Made by a program: the position numbers and the translations under genes
Notes under the pieces: generated by a model
What the model was told of the DNA's origin: nothing
What the model saw: the letters and a program-made list of their open reading frames with translations, nothing else
Databases searched by the model: none
Assembly: GCA_009746045.1 (NCBI GenBank)
Contig: RPFO01000448.1
Location: 479,126 to 543,125 of the forward strand
Origin: Mesostigma viride
Taxonomy: Eukaryota > Streptophyta > Mesostigmatophyceae > Mesostigmatales > Mesostigmataceae
Length of the DNA: 64,000 nt
Direction of reading: 5' to 3'
In this document: piece by piece, positions 22,460 through 31,556 of the stretch
How positions within the stretch are numbered: position 1 is the first letter of the stretch
Layout: every line of letters begins with the position of its first letter

Positions 22460-22878
22460 GAGCAAAGAAAGAGGCCGACAAAACCAGCCAGAGCGGCTTT
22501 TAGTCGCAAAACCTCCCTTATCCCTAGCTAACTGACGTCATTAAACCCTTATGTTTAGTGGATGCTAGTAAGACGCTAACCGTACAGACCGGGGGTAGAA
22601 TATCCCGAATCTGCACGGCTAGTATTAAATAATGCGTAGGTTGTTCTTTTCAGGGGCACTGCACCTCACGCCCCGTTCCGCCCGGGTATAATCAACCCAA
22701 GCGCGGAACGCACATTTTATTTAATTCATTTTTCAACCATGCACTATATTGCATCTACTAATCACAAAAGCTCTAGCCAAACAGCTACGAGTAAACACTA
22801 CGACCTATAAGCCGCTCATCCAGCGGCCTCTTGTTCCCGCATTCACGTATAGAAGAAACTCCGTTCAAAGAACCCCGA
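22460..22878 (+). repeat. Split direct repeat B2
   Basis: Second copy of the 419-bp B repeat; its end is followed by TT and then the resumed satellite (GTTTCATGTAAG). Confidence 0.9.
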
Positions 22879-22880
22879 TT

Positions 22881-23710
22881 GTTTCATGTAAGAAAAGGGG
22901 GAAAATGACGAAAAACTGCACATGTATGCTGTCACATGTCACCATTTGAGCTCATAATGAGCCCAATTTTTGTGGGTGGTCTATTTTCATGGTATAAATG
23001 CTGCCTGCAAGAATCCAGCCTGATATGAGTTCATTTGTTCACTATTCATATTTGTTTCATGTCAGAAAAGGGGGAAAATGACGAAAAACTGCACATGTAT
23101 GCTGTCACATGTCACCATTTGAGCTCAGAATGAGCCCAATTTTTGTGGGTGGTCTATTTTCATGGTCTAGATGCTGCCTGCAAGAATCCAGCCTGAAATG
23201 AGTTCATTTGTCCACTATTCATATTTGTTTCATGTAAGAAAAGGGGGAAAATGACGAAAAACTGCACATGTATGCTGTCACATGTCACCATTTGAGCTCA
23301 GAATGAGCCCAATTTTTGTGGGTGGTCTATTTTCATGGTCTACATGCTGCCTGCAAGAATCCAGCCTGAAATGAGTTCATTTGTCCACTATTCATATTTG
23401 TTTCATGTAAGAAAAGGGGGAAAATGACGAAAAACTGCACATGTATGCTGTCACATGTCACCATTTGAGCTCAGAATGAGCCCAATTTTTGTGGGTGGTC
23501 TATTTTCATGGTCTAGATGCTGCCTGCAAGAATCCAGCCTGAAATGAGTTCATTTGTCCACTATTCATATTTGTTTCATGTAAGTAAAGGGGGGAAATGA
23601 CGAAAAACTGCACATGTATGCTGTCACATGTCACCATTTGAGCTCAGAATGAGCCCAATTTTCGTGGGTGGTCTATTTTCATGGTCTACATGCTGCCTGC
23701 AACAGTCCAG
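22881..23710 (-). repeat. Right subterminal satellite array, second part
   Basis: About five further inverted copies of the ~174-bp unit, closer in sequence to the left array than the 19386-20212 copies are. The right terminal inverted repeat follows. Confidence 0.93.
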
Positions 23711-23797
23711 CTTTAGGTACCCTCAGATCTGAAAGATTTTTTTTTTACTCATTTGAAGACTTGTGAAATTGAGCAAACACCTATGAATCCCCTCTAA

Positions 23798-23873
23798 AGT
23801 ATGGTACACAGAGAGTGAGTTAGATGGTTGTAGCCGCTTGTTGCAGGACTACAAAACCCTGCATCAGCTCTAG
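23798..23873 (+). pseudogene. Integrase chromodomain, C-terminal half
   Basis: After the TAA duplication the sequence reads VWYTESELDGCSRLLQDY and stops at TAG 23871-23873. The W, E and LLQ/EY residues fit the C-terminal strand and helix of a chromodomain (TWEPxxNLxxCxxLLxxY). It is in frame with the half ending at 11533. Confidence 0.85.
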
Positions 23874-23949
23874 CTGTCGACCTGCCTCTCCCTTATATTA
23901 TGCCTGCTGTCGACGGGTGGTTGTTTGTCCCCTCCCCTCCGCAGCCATC

Positions 23950-26286
23950 ATGGCGGAACCTACCCCTCCGACGGAGACCCTGCCGCCTACCCCTGATCCA
24001 GAGTTCTACTATGAGGCCCTTCCGGGCCGGTGGGTTTCCCGTTCCAGTTATCCGGGTGGCCCATTTCATCCTGCCCTTCAGGCTCATCATGCGGCCTTGG
24101 TCCGGGCCGCCCTCTTTGGGGTCTCTTGGTTCGGGGCAGACCCCAATGAACCGCAGCAGCTGGTTGTTCATGGGTTTGACGACGCTGGGCACTGTCTTTT
24201 GCGGTGTGGTTCCCGCTGCCCTGCCTTGGGGCAAATAGACGCCATTCTTCAGTGCCCTAGGGTTTTCTCATACCTTTCTACCCCTGTGGGCCGCTCCTGC
24301 CTCCGGGAGGTCTTCCCTTGGCTTCCGGCCGAGGGCGATGCCGTGCTAGATGACCACCCATGTGACCTCCTGCGGGCGGTCGAGTTCATGGAGATTGCAG
24401 ATCAGTCGGCGGGGATGTTAGCACATGGCGATCCTTCTCCTTCGGATGCACCTGTAGAGGCGCAGTATACGCCGGAGTATTCGGCCTCTGTTGCAGCGTC
24501 CGCCTCCTCCGTGTCGGCTCCTTCCCCTGTCCCGTCTTCACCACGGTCGACCCAGCGCGTGTCGATGGAGCCTACCCCTCCGGGCTTGGATCACGAGCCT
24601 GACCCTCTTGCGGCTACTGTGTCTGCAATGCAGGCCCAGATCCAGTCCCTGGCCTCGGCATTCGGGGCCTTCATGGCTTCCCAGTCGCCTGCTCCAGCCG
24701 CGCCAGGTGGGGCGTCTGTTGCTGCCTTGCCACCTACCCCTCCTGTTGCCTCGGCAACTACGGCTTCGCCTGCGCCCCAGTGCGAGCCCTCGGCCGTTGT
24801 GGTTTCATCTGCTGTTGCGGCTCCTACGCCTCCGGCTGCCCCCGCGCCTGTACGTGACCGCCGTACCTGCGCCTTCGCGCGAGTCTTCTGCCTCAGCAGT
24901 CGCGCCCGCCGTCGCTGCTTCCGAGCCTCCACAAGCTCCGTCGCAGCCATCGCGGGGCTTCTTTGGCGATACGAGCGGGCTTCCCAGGCTCTGGGAGGGT
25001 GGTCGCCCGCAGAGGATTCCAGTGCCAGACTGGAGCCTGGATGGTAACCAGTCTTATGCTAACGTGCCTGTCCCTACGGGCCCTATTTTCAACATGTGGC
25101 CTGAGGGTGCGCCTCCACCGGAGACCGGAGCGCCAGCTGCGGTGGCGGGTCCGTCGCGACCTCCTTCGGCAGAGGGTCCGTCGCGGCCTCCTGTGGTACC
25201 GGCGCCGTCTGCGCCTGTGCAGGTTCCTACCCCTGTTTCGGTTCCGGCCCCTTCGGCCTCGCGGTCTTTGGCTGCGGTTGTTCGGGCCAGCGGCCTTGAT
25301 CAATGATCGCGCCATTCGCGCTTCTGACTCCCTCCGGGAGTTGTCCCAGGGCGACCGGGACCGGGCCCCTTCGGTGGCACATGCGACGCCGGAGTCGCGC
25401 GACACGCCCGTTCCTGGGTACGGTATGTCGGCGATCGCCTGCCGACAGTGTGACCTGCCGCGCGCCTCTGCCGAGCTGGCCATTTCGCCCATGTCCTACG
25501 GGTTCTCCCAGGTGCATGTGTCGGGCGCCGCGGGACCGTGGCCTACCCATTGATACTGATCGGCCTCCTTTCGATATGGTTATTTTAGCTGATCCTGTGT
25601 TCCAGGGCGAGATCCTGGTTCGGCGAGTCCTGTATCGCTGGGCTAGGCGTCACAATGACTTGGACACCTACGGTGGTTTCCAGTGGGCTTACCCGCCGCC
25701 TCTGGGCATTATGGCCTCAGATGCCCTTACGGTAGAGTTTCCTGCGGTGCCGGGTGCTACGTACGGCGCGGTTCTCCTGCAGCCCCTCCTGGAGTGGGAT
25801 GCCCGTCGCCCAGCGCCCCTCCCGGGCCAGGGCCTGGACTCCCGTGGCCATCCTCCCCCTCGGGCTAGCGACTACCTAGAGTCGTTCGGGTCGCGACAGT
25901 GCGCTCGTCGGTGGCGCTCACGTGAGGTTCGGCACATCCGGTTGTGGCCGGCTAACGTGGAGCCTCTGATAGACCTGTTCTTCCCGACGGGTTTGCGTCC
26001 TCGGATCCGGTACCATCGCCTACTCCTGCGGGCTCTCTGTTTGATCGCGGTAGAGCCTTTCCTACGCCTCTTTGCCTGTGGCTTCCTGGACTGGGCCCGT
26101 GGCCAGGTCGTTCTTACGCAGCATAGGTATTACTGGGCCTTTCTGGGCCTTTTTCCTGATGGCGTGTGGGCCGATGTTTTCCTCACCGTAGATAGGCATG
26201 ATAATGCCGATGATGTGGCCCACTACCATGCGTATCTGGATGTTCTGCTGGCCTCGCGTGGCACTTACCAGACTGATGGCAACTAG
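23950..26286 (+). pseudogene. Extra chromovirus ORF downstream of pol (ORF3), frameshifted
   Basis: An ATG at 23950 in good context opens a Pro-rich protein. The frame passes through three shifts (near 24850, 25300 and 25550) and ends at 26286. The N-terminal ~140 residues are folded-looking, the middle is Pro/Ala/Ser low complexity, and the C-terminal ~240 residues (from about FDMVILADPVFQG) are again complex, with many Trp and Arg. I see no signal peptide, transmembrane segment or furin site, so it is not an obvious envelope protein. CCCCTCCGCAG just before the ATG could be a 3' splice site for a subgenomic mRNA. Function unknown. Confidence 0.65.
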
Positions 26287-27411
26287 ATAGAGGGCCTTAG
26301 GCCCGACCTGAGGGTGTTGTCCCTCCGGTATATAGAGTCGCCCTCATATTCTGGCCAGTTGATTGGTCGTTCTTGGTCCTGGGTACTGATTTGTTTACTC
26401 TGTGTGTCCTGCCTAGTGCCGTCCCTCCCGGCATTGAAGGCCTCTGTGCCAGGCAGTTAGGGGATATCCTCCCACCAGGCTTGGTGCTAGCTGGTTAACC
26501 CTACACCACTCGGGGTGGAACCGAGTTAACATAGAAGGGGTGGCATCCAGCCAAGGGTCCGCGGTCACAAAAACCACCACCGCCGGACAAAAAAGGCCGG
26601 GCCCGCGGTCCAACCATGACGCGTGGACCGCAACCGGCACCCAACGCTGCTGGTACCACGGTAGCGTCCAGGACCATGGTACCCGCGGGCCGCCGCCGGC
26701 AAGCCCGAGAGCCGGTACCATGCTTAATTAATTAACCCCTCGGACTCCTATTTGCGGTAACTATCCCTACTACCCACTAAACTGAACATTCTACTACTAT
26801 TCTTCTCTCTCCGTACTCCATTATTCTGCCACGTGGCAACAGCCCTCAAAACAAACCCACATGATGCACACTCCTGACGCACACATGATGCACATGATGA
26901 CGTGGCATGCGCCTGATGGTTCAAGTAGGTTCAAGTGACTTCGCACGTGGCGGCCAGTAAAAGCCACGTGGCAGGCACAGGTACAGTACCTACACCATTA
27001 TCCACGTGGCATACTTCTACTGGTCCATAGGCTACCACGGTCCTGAGCCAACCCGGCGTGACGTACAGCCCTAGTCTAACATATGACACGTGGCAGATTT
27101 CTACTGGCAAGTAGTAAACCACGGCTCTGATCACCCAGGGCCCACGAACCGCCACCGGCAAGTTTTTGACCCTCAAACCCCGCGGTTAACCATGGGCCCC
27201 GCGAAAATCCACCACCGTCAGCCCCTGGGACAACCCTCTCTGGTACCGCGGTTCCAGGAAATTTTCCCCGGGCATGCCACCCCTCCTGTTAACATGTTGG
27301 TGCTTTGTATCTTGGATGGCCTGTCGATTGTGTTGGTGTATGCTGGGTGCATTAGGTTTTTCCTACCCCTTGGTTTCCTCCCTGTACGTAGGGAGAGGGC
27401 TCCCTACCTTT
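26287..27411 (+). other. Chromovirus 3' untranslated region
   Basis: This non-coding stretch lies between ORF3 and the polypurine tract. It contains a TTAATTAATTAA at 26724-26737 and a cluster of ACGTGGC motifs. Short frames here have no family resemblance. Confidence 0.6.
26831..27094 (+). promoter_or_regulatory. Cluster of ACGTGGC (G-box/ABRE-like) motifs
   Basis: ACGTGGC occurs six times in 264 bp (about 26831, 26900, 26945, 26966, 27004 and 27088), partly inside longer degenerate repeats (GTGGCANANTTCTACTGG twice). In land plants ACGTGGC binds bZIP factors. Whether it regulates this element is inference. Confidence 0.4.
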
Positions 27412-27424
27412 GTGGGGGGGGAGG
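27412..27424 (+). other. Polypurine tract
   Basis: GTGGGGGGGGAGG lies immediately before the 3' LTR, where plus-strand DNA synthesis would be primed. Confidence 0.85.
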
Positions 27425-27959
27425 TGTTACGTCGCGTAACAATTCGTTGTAGTTACGGACGTAAATTAGGTCTTTTGCCTCGGTCGTTCCTAGGTTTACG
27501 TGTAGTTCGTTCTGGGACACTGTTGTCCTCGTAACAGTACCGTGGTGCATTGGATGCTTTTTTTGGGCGTCGCGCCGCGTCCTTATCCTTTGGGTAGAAT
27601 GTAGTGGACCAGCGTGCATCTGTGCAATTGTAGGCGAGGGCCAGCGGGTCGGCCCGAGCATACTGGACCGTTGGTGACCATTTATGCACGTTCTACCCCT
27701 CGTGTTGGCACTCGGCGTGTGTTAAATGAATTAACACATATAGGCTCGGGTCACGGCAGTGTAGTGTGTTTCCTTCCTCTATTCCTGGAATAAACGGGTT
27801 CGGGTAAATGGTTGTATGGCGTATTACAGTAATACATACGTGAATGCATTGAGATCAGCTCCGTCTCGTTCGTCTTTCGCTAGGGGATTGAGTAGAGGAG
27901 GCCTGACCAATTTAGGTTGGGTTAGGCCAGGTAGAGGTAGAGTACCGGACGTAATTACA
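27425..27959 (+). repeat. 3' LTR of chromovirus
   Basis: The second LTR copy starts TGTTACGTCGCG and ends GTAATTACA, followed by the target duplication GTAAC (27960-27964). Its final ~20 bp differ from the 5' LTR, where GGTGGTGGTAGAAG is missing. Confidence 0.92.
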
Positions 27960-27964
27960 GTAAC

Positions 27965-28500
27965 CTCCAGGGAGTTTGGACCTGGTTGATTGGTTTATGG
28001 GCAGCCTGGACGTCTGAGCCTATCATACCGGTGTCTACCCGCTGTCCCGCTCAATTATCTTTGGCATCACTGGCACCCCTGGCCTTGAGCTCACCTTTGC
28101 ACAACAAGCGTGGATATGGCTCCGCACATGCAATGATGTTGTGTACAATCTGGACGGTGCGAAATGATGTGGTGTTCAATAGGCGCACAGTGTTCGACAA
28201 AGCTGGGGTTCTCTCACGCTTCATTTACCTATGGAACTCTGGCATGCGACGCTATTGGATGGTCGCCAATGAACAAAACAAAATCTGGGACCGTGGCGCG
28301 GACCAGGATAAGCCCAGCCCACTTGAGATCTTTCATGACCTCATGGGAAAAAACAGGATCTTTACCCACATGCCCAATGACAACCCATTAGAAGTCCAGT
28401 GGCTTCCGTTGTCTAGCAAGGCTCCGTTTTAGCCACTGACATCTTGATACCCTAGGCTTAATTACTAGCAGGGATTAACTACTGGTTATATTTGGAATAA
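27965..28500 (+). pseudogene. L1-type LINE ORF2 fragment, 3' half
   Basis: The sequence resumes the LINE interrupted at 3865. It begins at the Trp-rich end of the zf-RVT (FGPGW in one frame; FIYLWNSGMRRYW and PSPLEIFHDLMGKNRIF later) and stops at 28430. A short 3' UTR with GGAATAAACG follows. It aligns with 15060-15520 of the younger LINE. Confidence 0.85.
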
Positions 28501-29344
28501 ACGTACACCTATAGATTGATCTGGAAAATCCGTCAATCCATCCATCCATCCATACATCCACCGAATTTGTCCCGAATTTGCAAGCTCATAAGGGTGAGGT
28601 TCTTCCGAAAATTGGCTCCGCCGTAGAGTTTCAACGGGCAAGTTGCAAACATGCACGTTACTTGATATTTGACACTGCATTGTCTCAGTTGTATGCACCT
28701 TGTGTGCACCTTGTCTTTACCATCACACTGCACGAAAGCCGCGAAGTGCTTCATCAACTACGTTCGTACTCTCGTTCAAAAAATTCCTCCAATGGGAGAT
28801 ATGCTATTCCAAACCGGCCGTAGGTTGATCACCGATCGCGAGCGAAAAAATTTGCAGCCCCATTAGGCATGCATATTATATTATACGTCTATAGTCTCTC
28901 CCCACCTTAAACATAACTGACATATTTGCGACTAGCTGTACGTAGGCTGCGTAGGTCGAGCTTCTGTTAAGTACGTATTTTGCTTGATGACTTTTCGAAC
29001 GGTTCCTACAATCGTCGGTGATCAATCCATCGCGAGAGCGCAATGCCTCTATATCTCATGCAGCATCCTGATATTCCTTCTTACTCAAGTTTTTAGCGCA
29101 GGGCTCGGCCGGAGCCGGCTGCCTGGCCGCTGTCGGCATCCTCGCACTACTATAGCTACGTGGCCCCAGATCTGGTCAGAGTCTTACTAGCAAGCACGCA
29201 TTTCCCTGTCCTTAATTAGACTACAACGTCGAATTAGGAAGGCTGAATATTGTACATAGCTGGACGGCGGACTATCCGGAGGATTTAACTGGAATTAAGT
29301 GAAGCGTTGACAGGGTCCGTGGGACCCAGGTGCATTATATATAC
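28501..29344. other. Unassigned intergenic stretch
   Basis: It contains a short (TCCA)n run at about 28537-28562 and AT-rich DNA. No gene is recognised. Confidence 0.4.
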
Positions 29345-30648
29345 ACTGGCTCCGGGGCGCTCTTCCGGCTCAGGTCCGGCTGGCCGCCGAGGGCCACGAC
29401 GAACGCATCCAGTCGGCCTTGGCGCAGCTGGTCCCGGGCTCCGACCTCCCGCCACATGCTATTCGCATTGCCTCCCTGCCTGCACGGATGGGTGGCTGTG
29501 GTCTGACTCGTGCCGCCCGGCTGGCCCCAGCAGCATTTTTGGGCTCCGTCGCTCAGTCGTGGGCGGAAAGCTGCCGGCTCCTGCCCCTTTTGGCAACGGC
29601 AGCGCCTGACCTCCTGGACCCCAGCAACCCCTTGCCCTTCGTCACTGCCATCCAGGAGGCCTATGCTGAGATCCAGCAGGCCTGTTCTCCCGTCCGTGCC
29701 GCTCAGGCGGTACAGCGCCACCTCCCTCGCGGCACTCCCTCGGTCGCCTCCGTTCAATCTCCCGCCGCATTCCCTGCTCGCGTCATCGATAAACACCAGA
29801 AAACCTACGCGGGTATTCTGCACACGGCTGATTGGATTGCTCTTTTCGCGGACCTCAACGCCCAGGGACGTGCGTGGCTGTTCTCGCTTTCCTTGCGGAG
29901 TGTGGGCTCGGCGTACCTTCGTGCTCTTCCCATGGCCCCCCATTCGCCTTGGCTCCCAGCCACTACTCGGTGGCGCTCCGGCACCAGCTATTTGCCCCGC
30001 AGCCTCTTGTTCCGGCCGGGCGGCCTTGTGGTAGCTGTGGGCAGCCGCTGGATCCCACGGGGACTCACTACCTTGCCTGCATGGGGGGCCAACAGAATCA
30101 GAATTGGTATTTGTATTTGCACACTGTCCTCCTGACGGTGGTGCTCGCCATGATTCGGTCGGTTTTCCCCCACGCGAACATCCGCGGTCCGAGGATGCGG
30201 ATGGCGCTGCCTTCTATTCCCCCAACCACCGGCCTGACATCGTGGTGCTGGACTTTGAGGGGGTGGCCGGCATCTGCTTATCGACGTTTCGGTGGCGCGG
30301 CCCTTGGCTCTTAGCCACGTGGCTGGGGCCTCCCTCACGGCAGGTTACACGGCGGACCGGGCGGAGCGGGCCAAGCTCCTGGCCTACGGCGACGTCGGGC
30401 ACCATCGTGTGGTGCCCTTTGTCCTGGAGGAGTTTGGGGCCATGGGGCCCCTGACCTCCGCCTTCTTCAAGGAGTGTTGCCGGCTCCGGGAGGACCGGCT
30501 GGACCTGGAGGGCCAGCGGGCCTCATGGTCGGCGCGGACCTGGACGTCATATTGGCGTCAGCGCTTGTCGGTGGCGCTGACTCGGGCCATGGCTGACATC
30601 ATGCTCCGCCGTACGCGGGCTGATTTGGCGGTGCAGCAGGGCTATTAG
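29345..30648 (+). pseudogene. RLE-type LINE, 3' part (copy A)
   Basis: Overlapping frames give the C-terminal region of a non-LTR retrotransposon with a restriction-like endonuclease. First comes RT thumb-like sequence around ARMGGCGLTRAARLAP, then a CCHC finger CGSCGQPLDPTGTHYLAC, then the nuclease-like HRPDIVVLD and DVSVARPL (PD...D pattern). A final helical segment ends at the stop at 30646. At least three frameshifts break it. This domain order is typical of R2/CRE/NeSL-like LINEs; the exact clade is not settled. Confidence 0.8.
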
Positions 30649-31057
30649 GTTCCTCCCGTTAGGAGTTTCCATTGGTCTTATCGTAGTATAGAGATTTGAC
30701 ATGGCTCTGTATAGAGGTTTATAGCTGCCAGGCGTTTGCTTTGGTTTGAGTGATTTCACTCTGCTGTAAGTAATTATTATATTTTTAATATATATTAAAA
30801 ATATAATTACTTACAGCAGAGTGAAATCACTCAAACCAAAGCAAACGCCCAGCTATAAACCTATATACAGAGCCATGTCAAAGCTCTATACTACGATAAG
30901 ACCAATGGAAACGCCTAACGGGAGGAACCTAATAGCCCTGCTGCACCGCAAAATCAGCCCGCGTACGGCGGAGCATGATGTCAGCCATGGCCCGAGTCAG
31001 CGCCACCGACAAGCGCTGACGCCATGCAATATGACGTCCAGGTCCGCGCCGACCATG
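30524..31057. repeat. 534-bp near-perfect palindrome at LINE 3' end
   Basis: The last ~125 bp of LINE copy A and about 140 bp downstream are repeated in inverse orientation. The arms are ~265 bp and meet at an AT-rich centre near 30793 (TTTTTAATATATATTAAAAA). Arms differ by a handful of substitutions and small indels. The RNA or single strand would fold into one long hairpin. Confidence 0.92.
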
Positions 31058-31059
31058 GG

Positions 31060-31552
31060 GGCCGGGCCCACTTAAAATGTTCCGAAAAGTGTGACACTTT
31101 TTGTCGTTTTTTTGACTTTTTCGACGATCGTCACTCTGCAGAGTGATTCGTCGTGCGAAATCGTGCGAAATTGTGCGAAATTTGCTGAAATCGTGTGAAA
31201 TTTGCTGAAATCGTGCGAATTTGTGCGAAATTTCCTGAAATCGTGCGAAATTTCATGTGAAAAATGTCGACGGTAAAAAATTTTGATGTGCACAACGTGT
31301 GTGAATTCATGCGAAATTTTGTCAAACGTCACTCCCCAAAACGACCCTTGGTTGAAATCCATGCGAAATCGTGCGAAATCATGCAAAATTGTGCGAAATC
31401 GTGCGAAATCGTGCGAAAATGTGTGAAAATTTTGCGAAAATCACGCGAAAATCACGCGAGCTCGTGCGAAATTTTATTTTTTTTTTGCGAAAATAGCGAA
31501 AAAGTGTCACACACTTGGCTTGGACGGCGGAACATTTGAAGTGGGCCCGGCC
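31060..31552. mobile_element. MITE with GGCCGGGCCCACTT inverted ends
   Basis: The left end GGCCGGGCCCACTTAAAATG is mirrored at the right end (CATTTGAAGTGGGCCCGGCC), with a possible TGGG duplication outside. Inside are many short degenerate repeats of the form CGTGCGAAAT in two blocks (31140-31260 and 31360-31500). No ORF of interest. Superfamily unknown. Confidence 0.7.
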
Positions 31553-31556
31553 TGGG

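Larger units (their letters stand above)
20215..22878 (+). mobile_element. Split-direct-repeat element (tyrosine-recombinase type)
   Basis: Two repeat pairs are interleaved: A1 (20215-20340), B1 (21079-21497), A2 (21500-21625) and B2 (22460-22878). The A copies are 126 bp each and the B copies 419 bp each, near-identical by eye. B1 and A2 abut with TT between them, and TT also occurs at both outer borders with the satellite, where the uninterrupted unit has one TT. A1-B1A2-B2 order without an ordinary target duplication is the layout of PAT/Ngaro/Kangaroo-type DIRS-like elements. No RT or recombinase is encoded, so it is a non-autonomous candidate. Two tandem LTR-like units are the alternative. 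Confidence 0.65.
11537..23794. mobile_element. 12.3-kb TIR DNA element with mirror-image satellite ends
   Basis: Terminal inverted repeats of roughly 35 bp beginning GAGGGGATTCATARGTG bound this element. TAA occurs on both sides (11534-11536 and 23795-23797). Removing the element and one TAA rejoins the interrupted chromodomain in frame, which confirms the borders. A 3-bp TAA duplication is typical of PIF/Harbinger elements, but no transposase is present, so the superfamily is inferred. Inside each end lies an array of the same ~174-bp satellite in opposite orientation. The core holds a 109-bp satellite, a LINE, a hAT derivative, a Tudor-like ORF and a split-direct-repeat element. Confidence 0.88.
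3866..27959 (+). mobile_element. Ty3/gypsy chromovirus, complete with nested insertions
   Basis: An LTR retrotransposon spans 24.1 kb, of which 12.3 kb is a later nested element. Both LTRs begin TGTTACGTCGCG and end in ACA. A primer-binding site follows the 5' LTR and a polypurine tract precedes the 3' LTR. The insertion is flanked by the duplication GTAAC and interrupts an L1-type LINE. Gene order is RNase H1-like leader ORF, gag with zinc knuckle, protease, RT, RNase H, integrase, chromodomain, then an extra downstream ORF. That order with a C-terminal chromodomain defines a chromovirus. Several single-base frameshifts, many at homopolymers, break the reading frames, yet the two LTRs differ by only about three substitutions and four indels by eye. 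Confidence 0.93.

Noticed and set aside
21079..22878. B1/B2 as a simple LTR pair of a 1.8-kb TRIM element
   Set aside because: The termini lack TG...CA, and the A repeats interleave with the B repeats, which simple LTRs do not explain. Kept as the alternative reading.
23950..26286. Envelope gene of an errantivirus-like element
   Set aside because: No signal peptide, hydrophobic fusion or anchor segments, or protease site; composition is Pro-rich and soluble.
29335..29943. 202-codon minus-strand ORF
   Set aside because: Antisense to the RLE-type LINE, whose plus-strand frames carry the CCHC and nuclease motifs.
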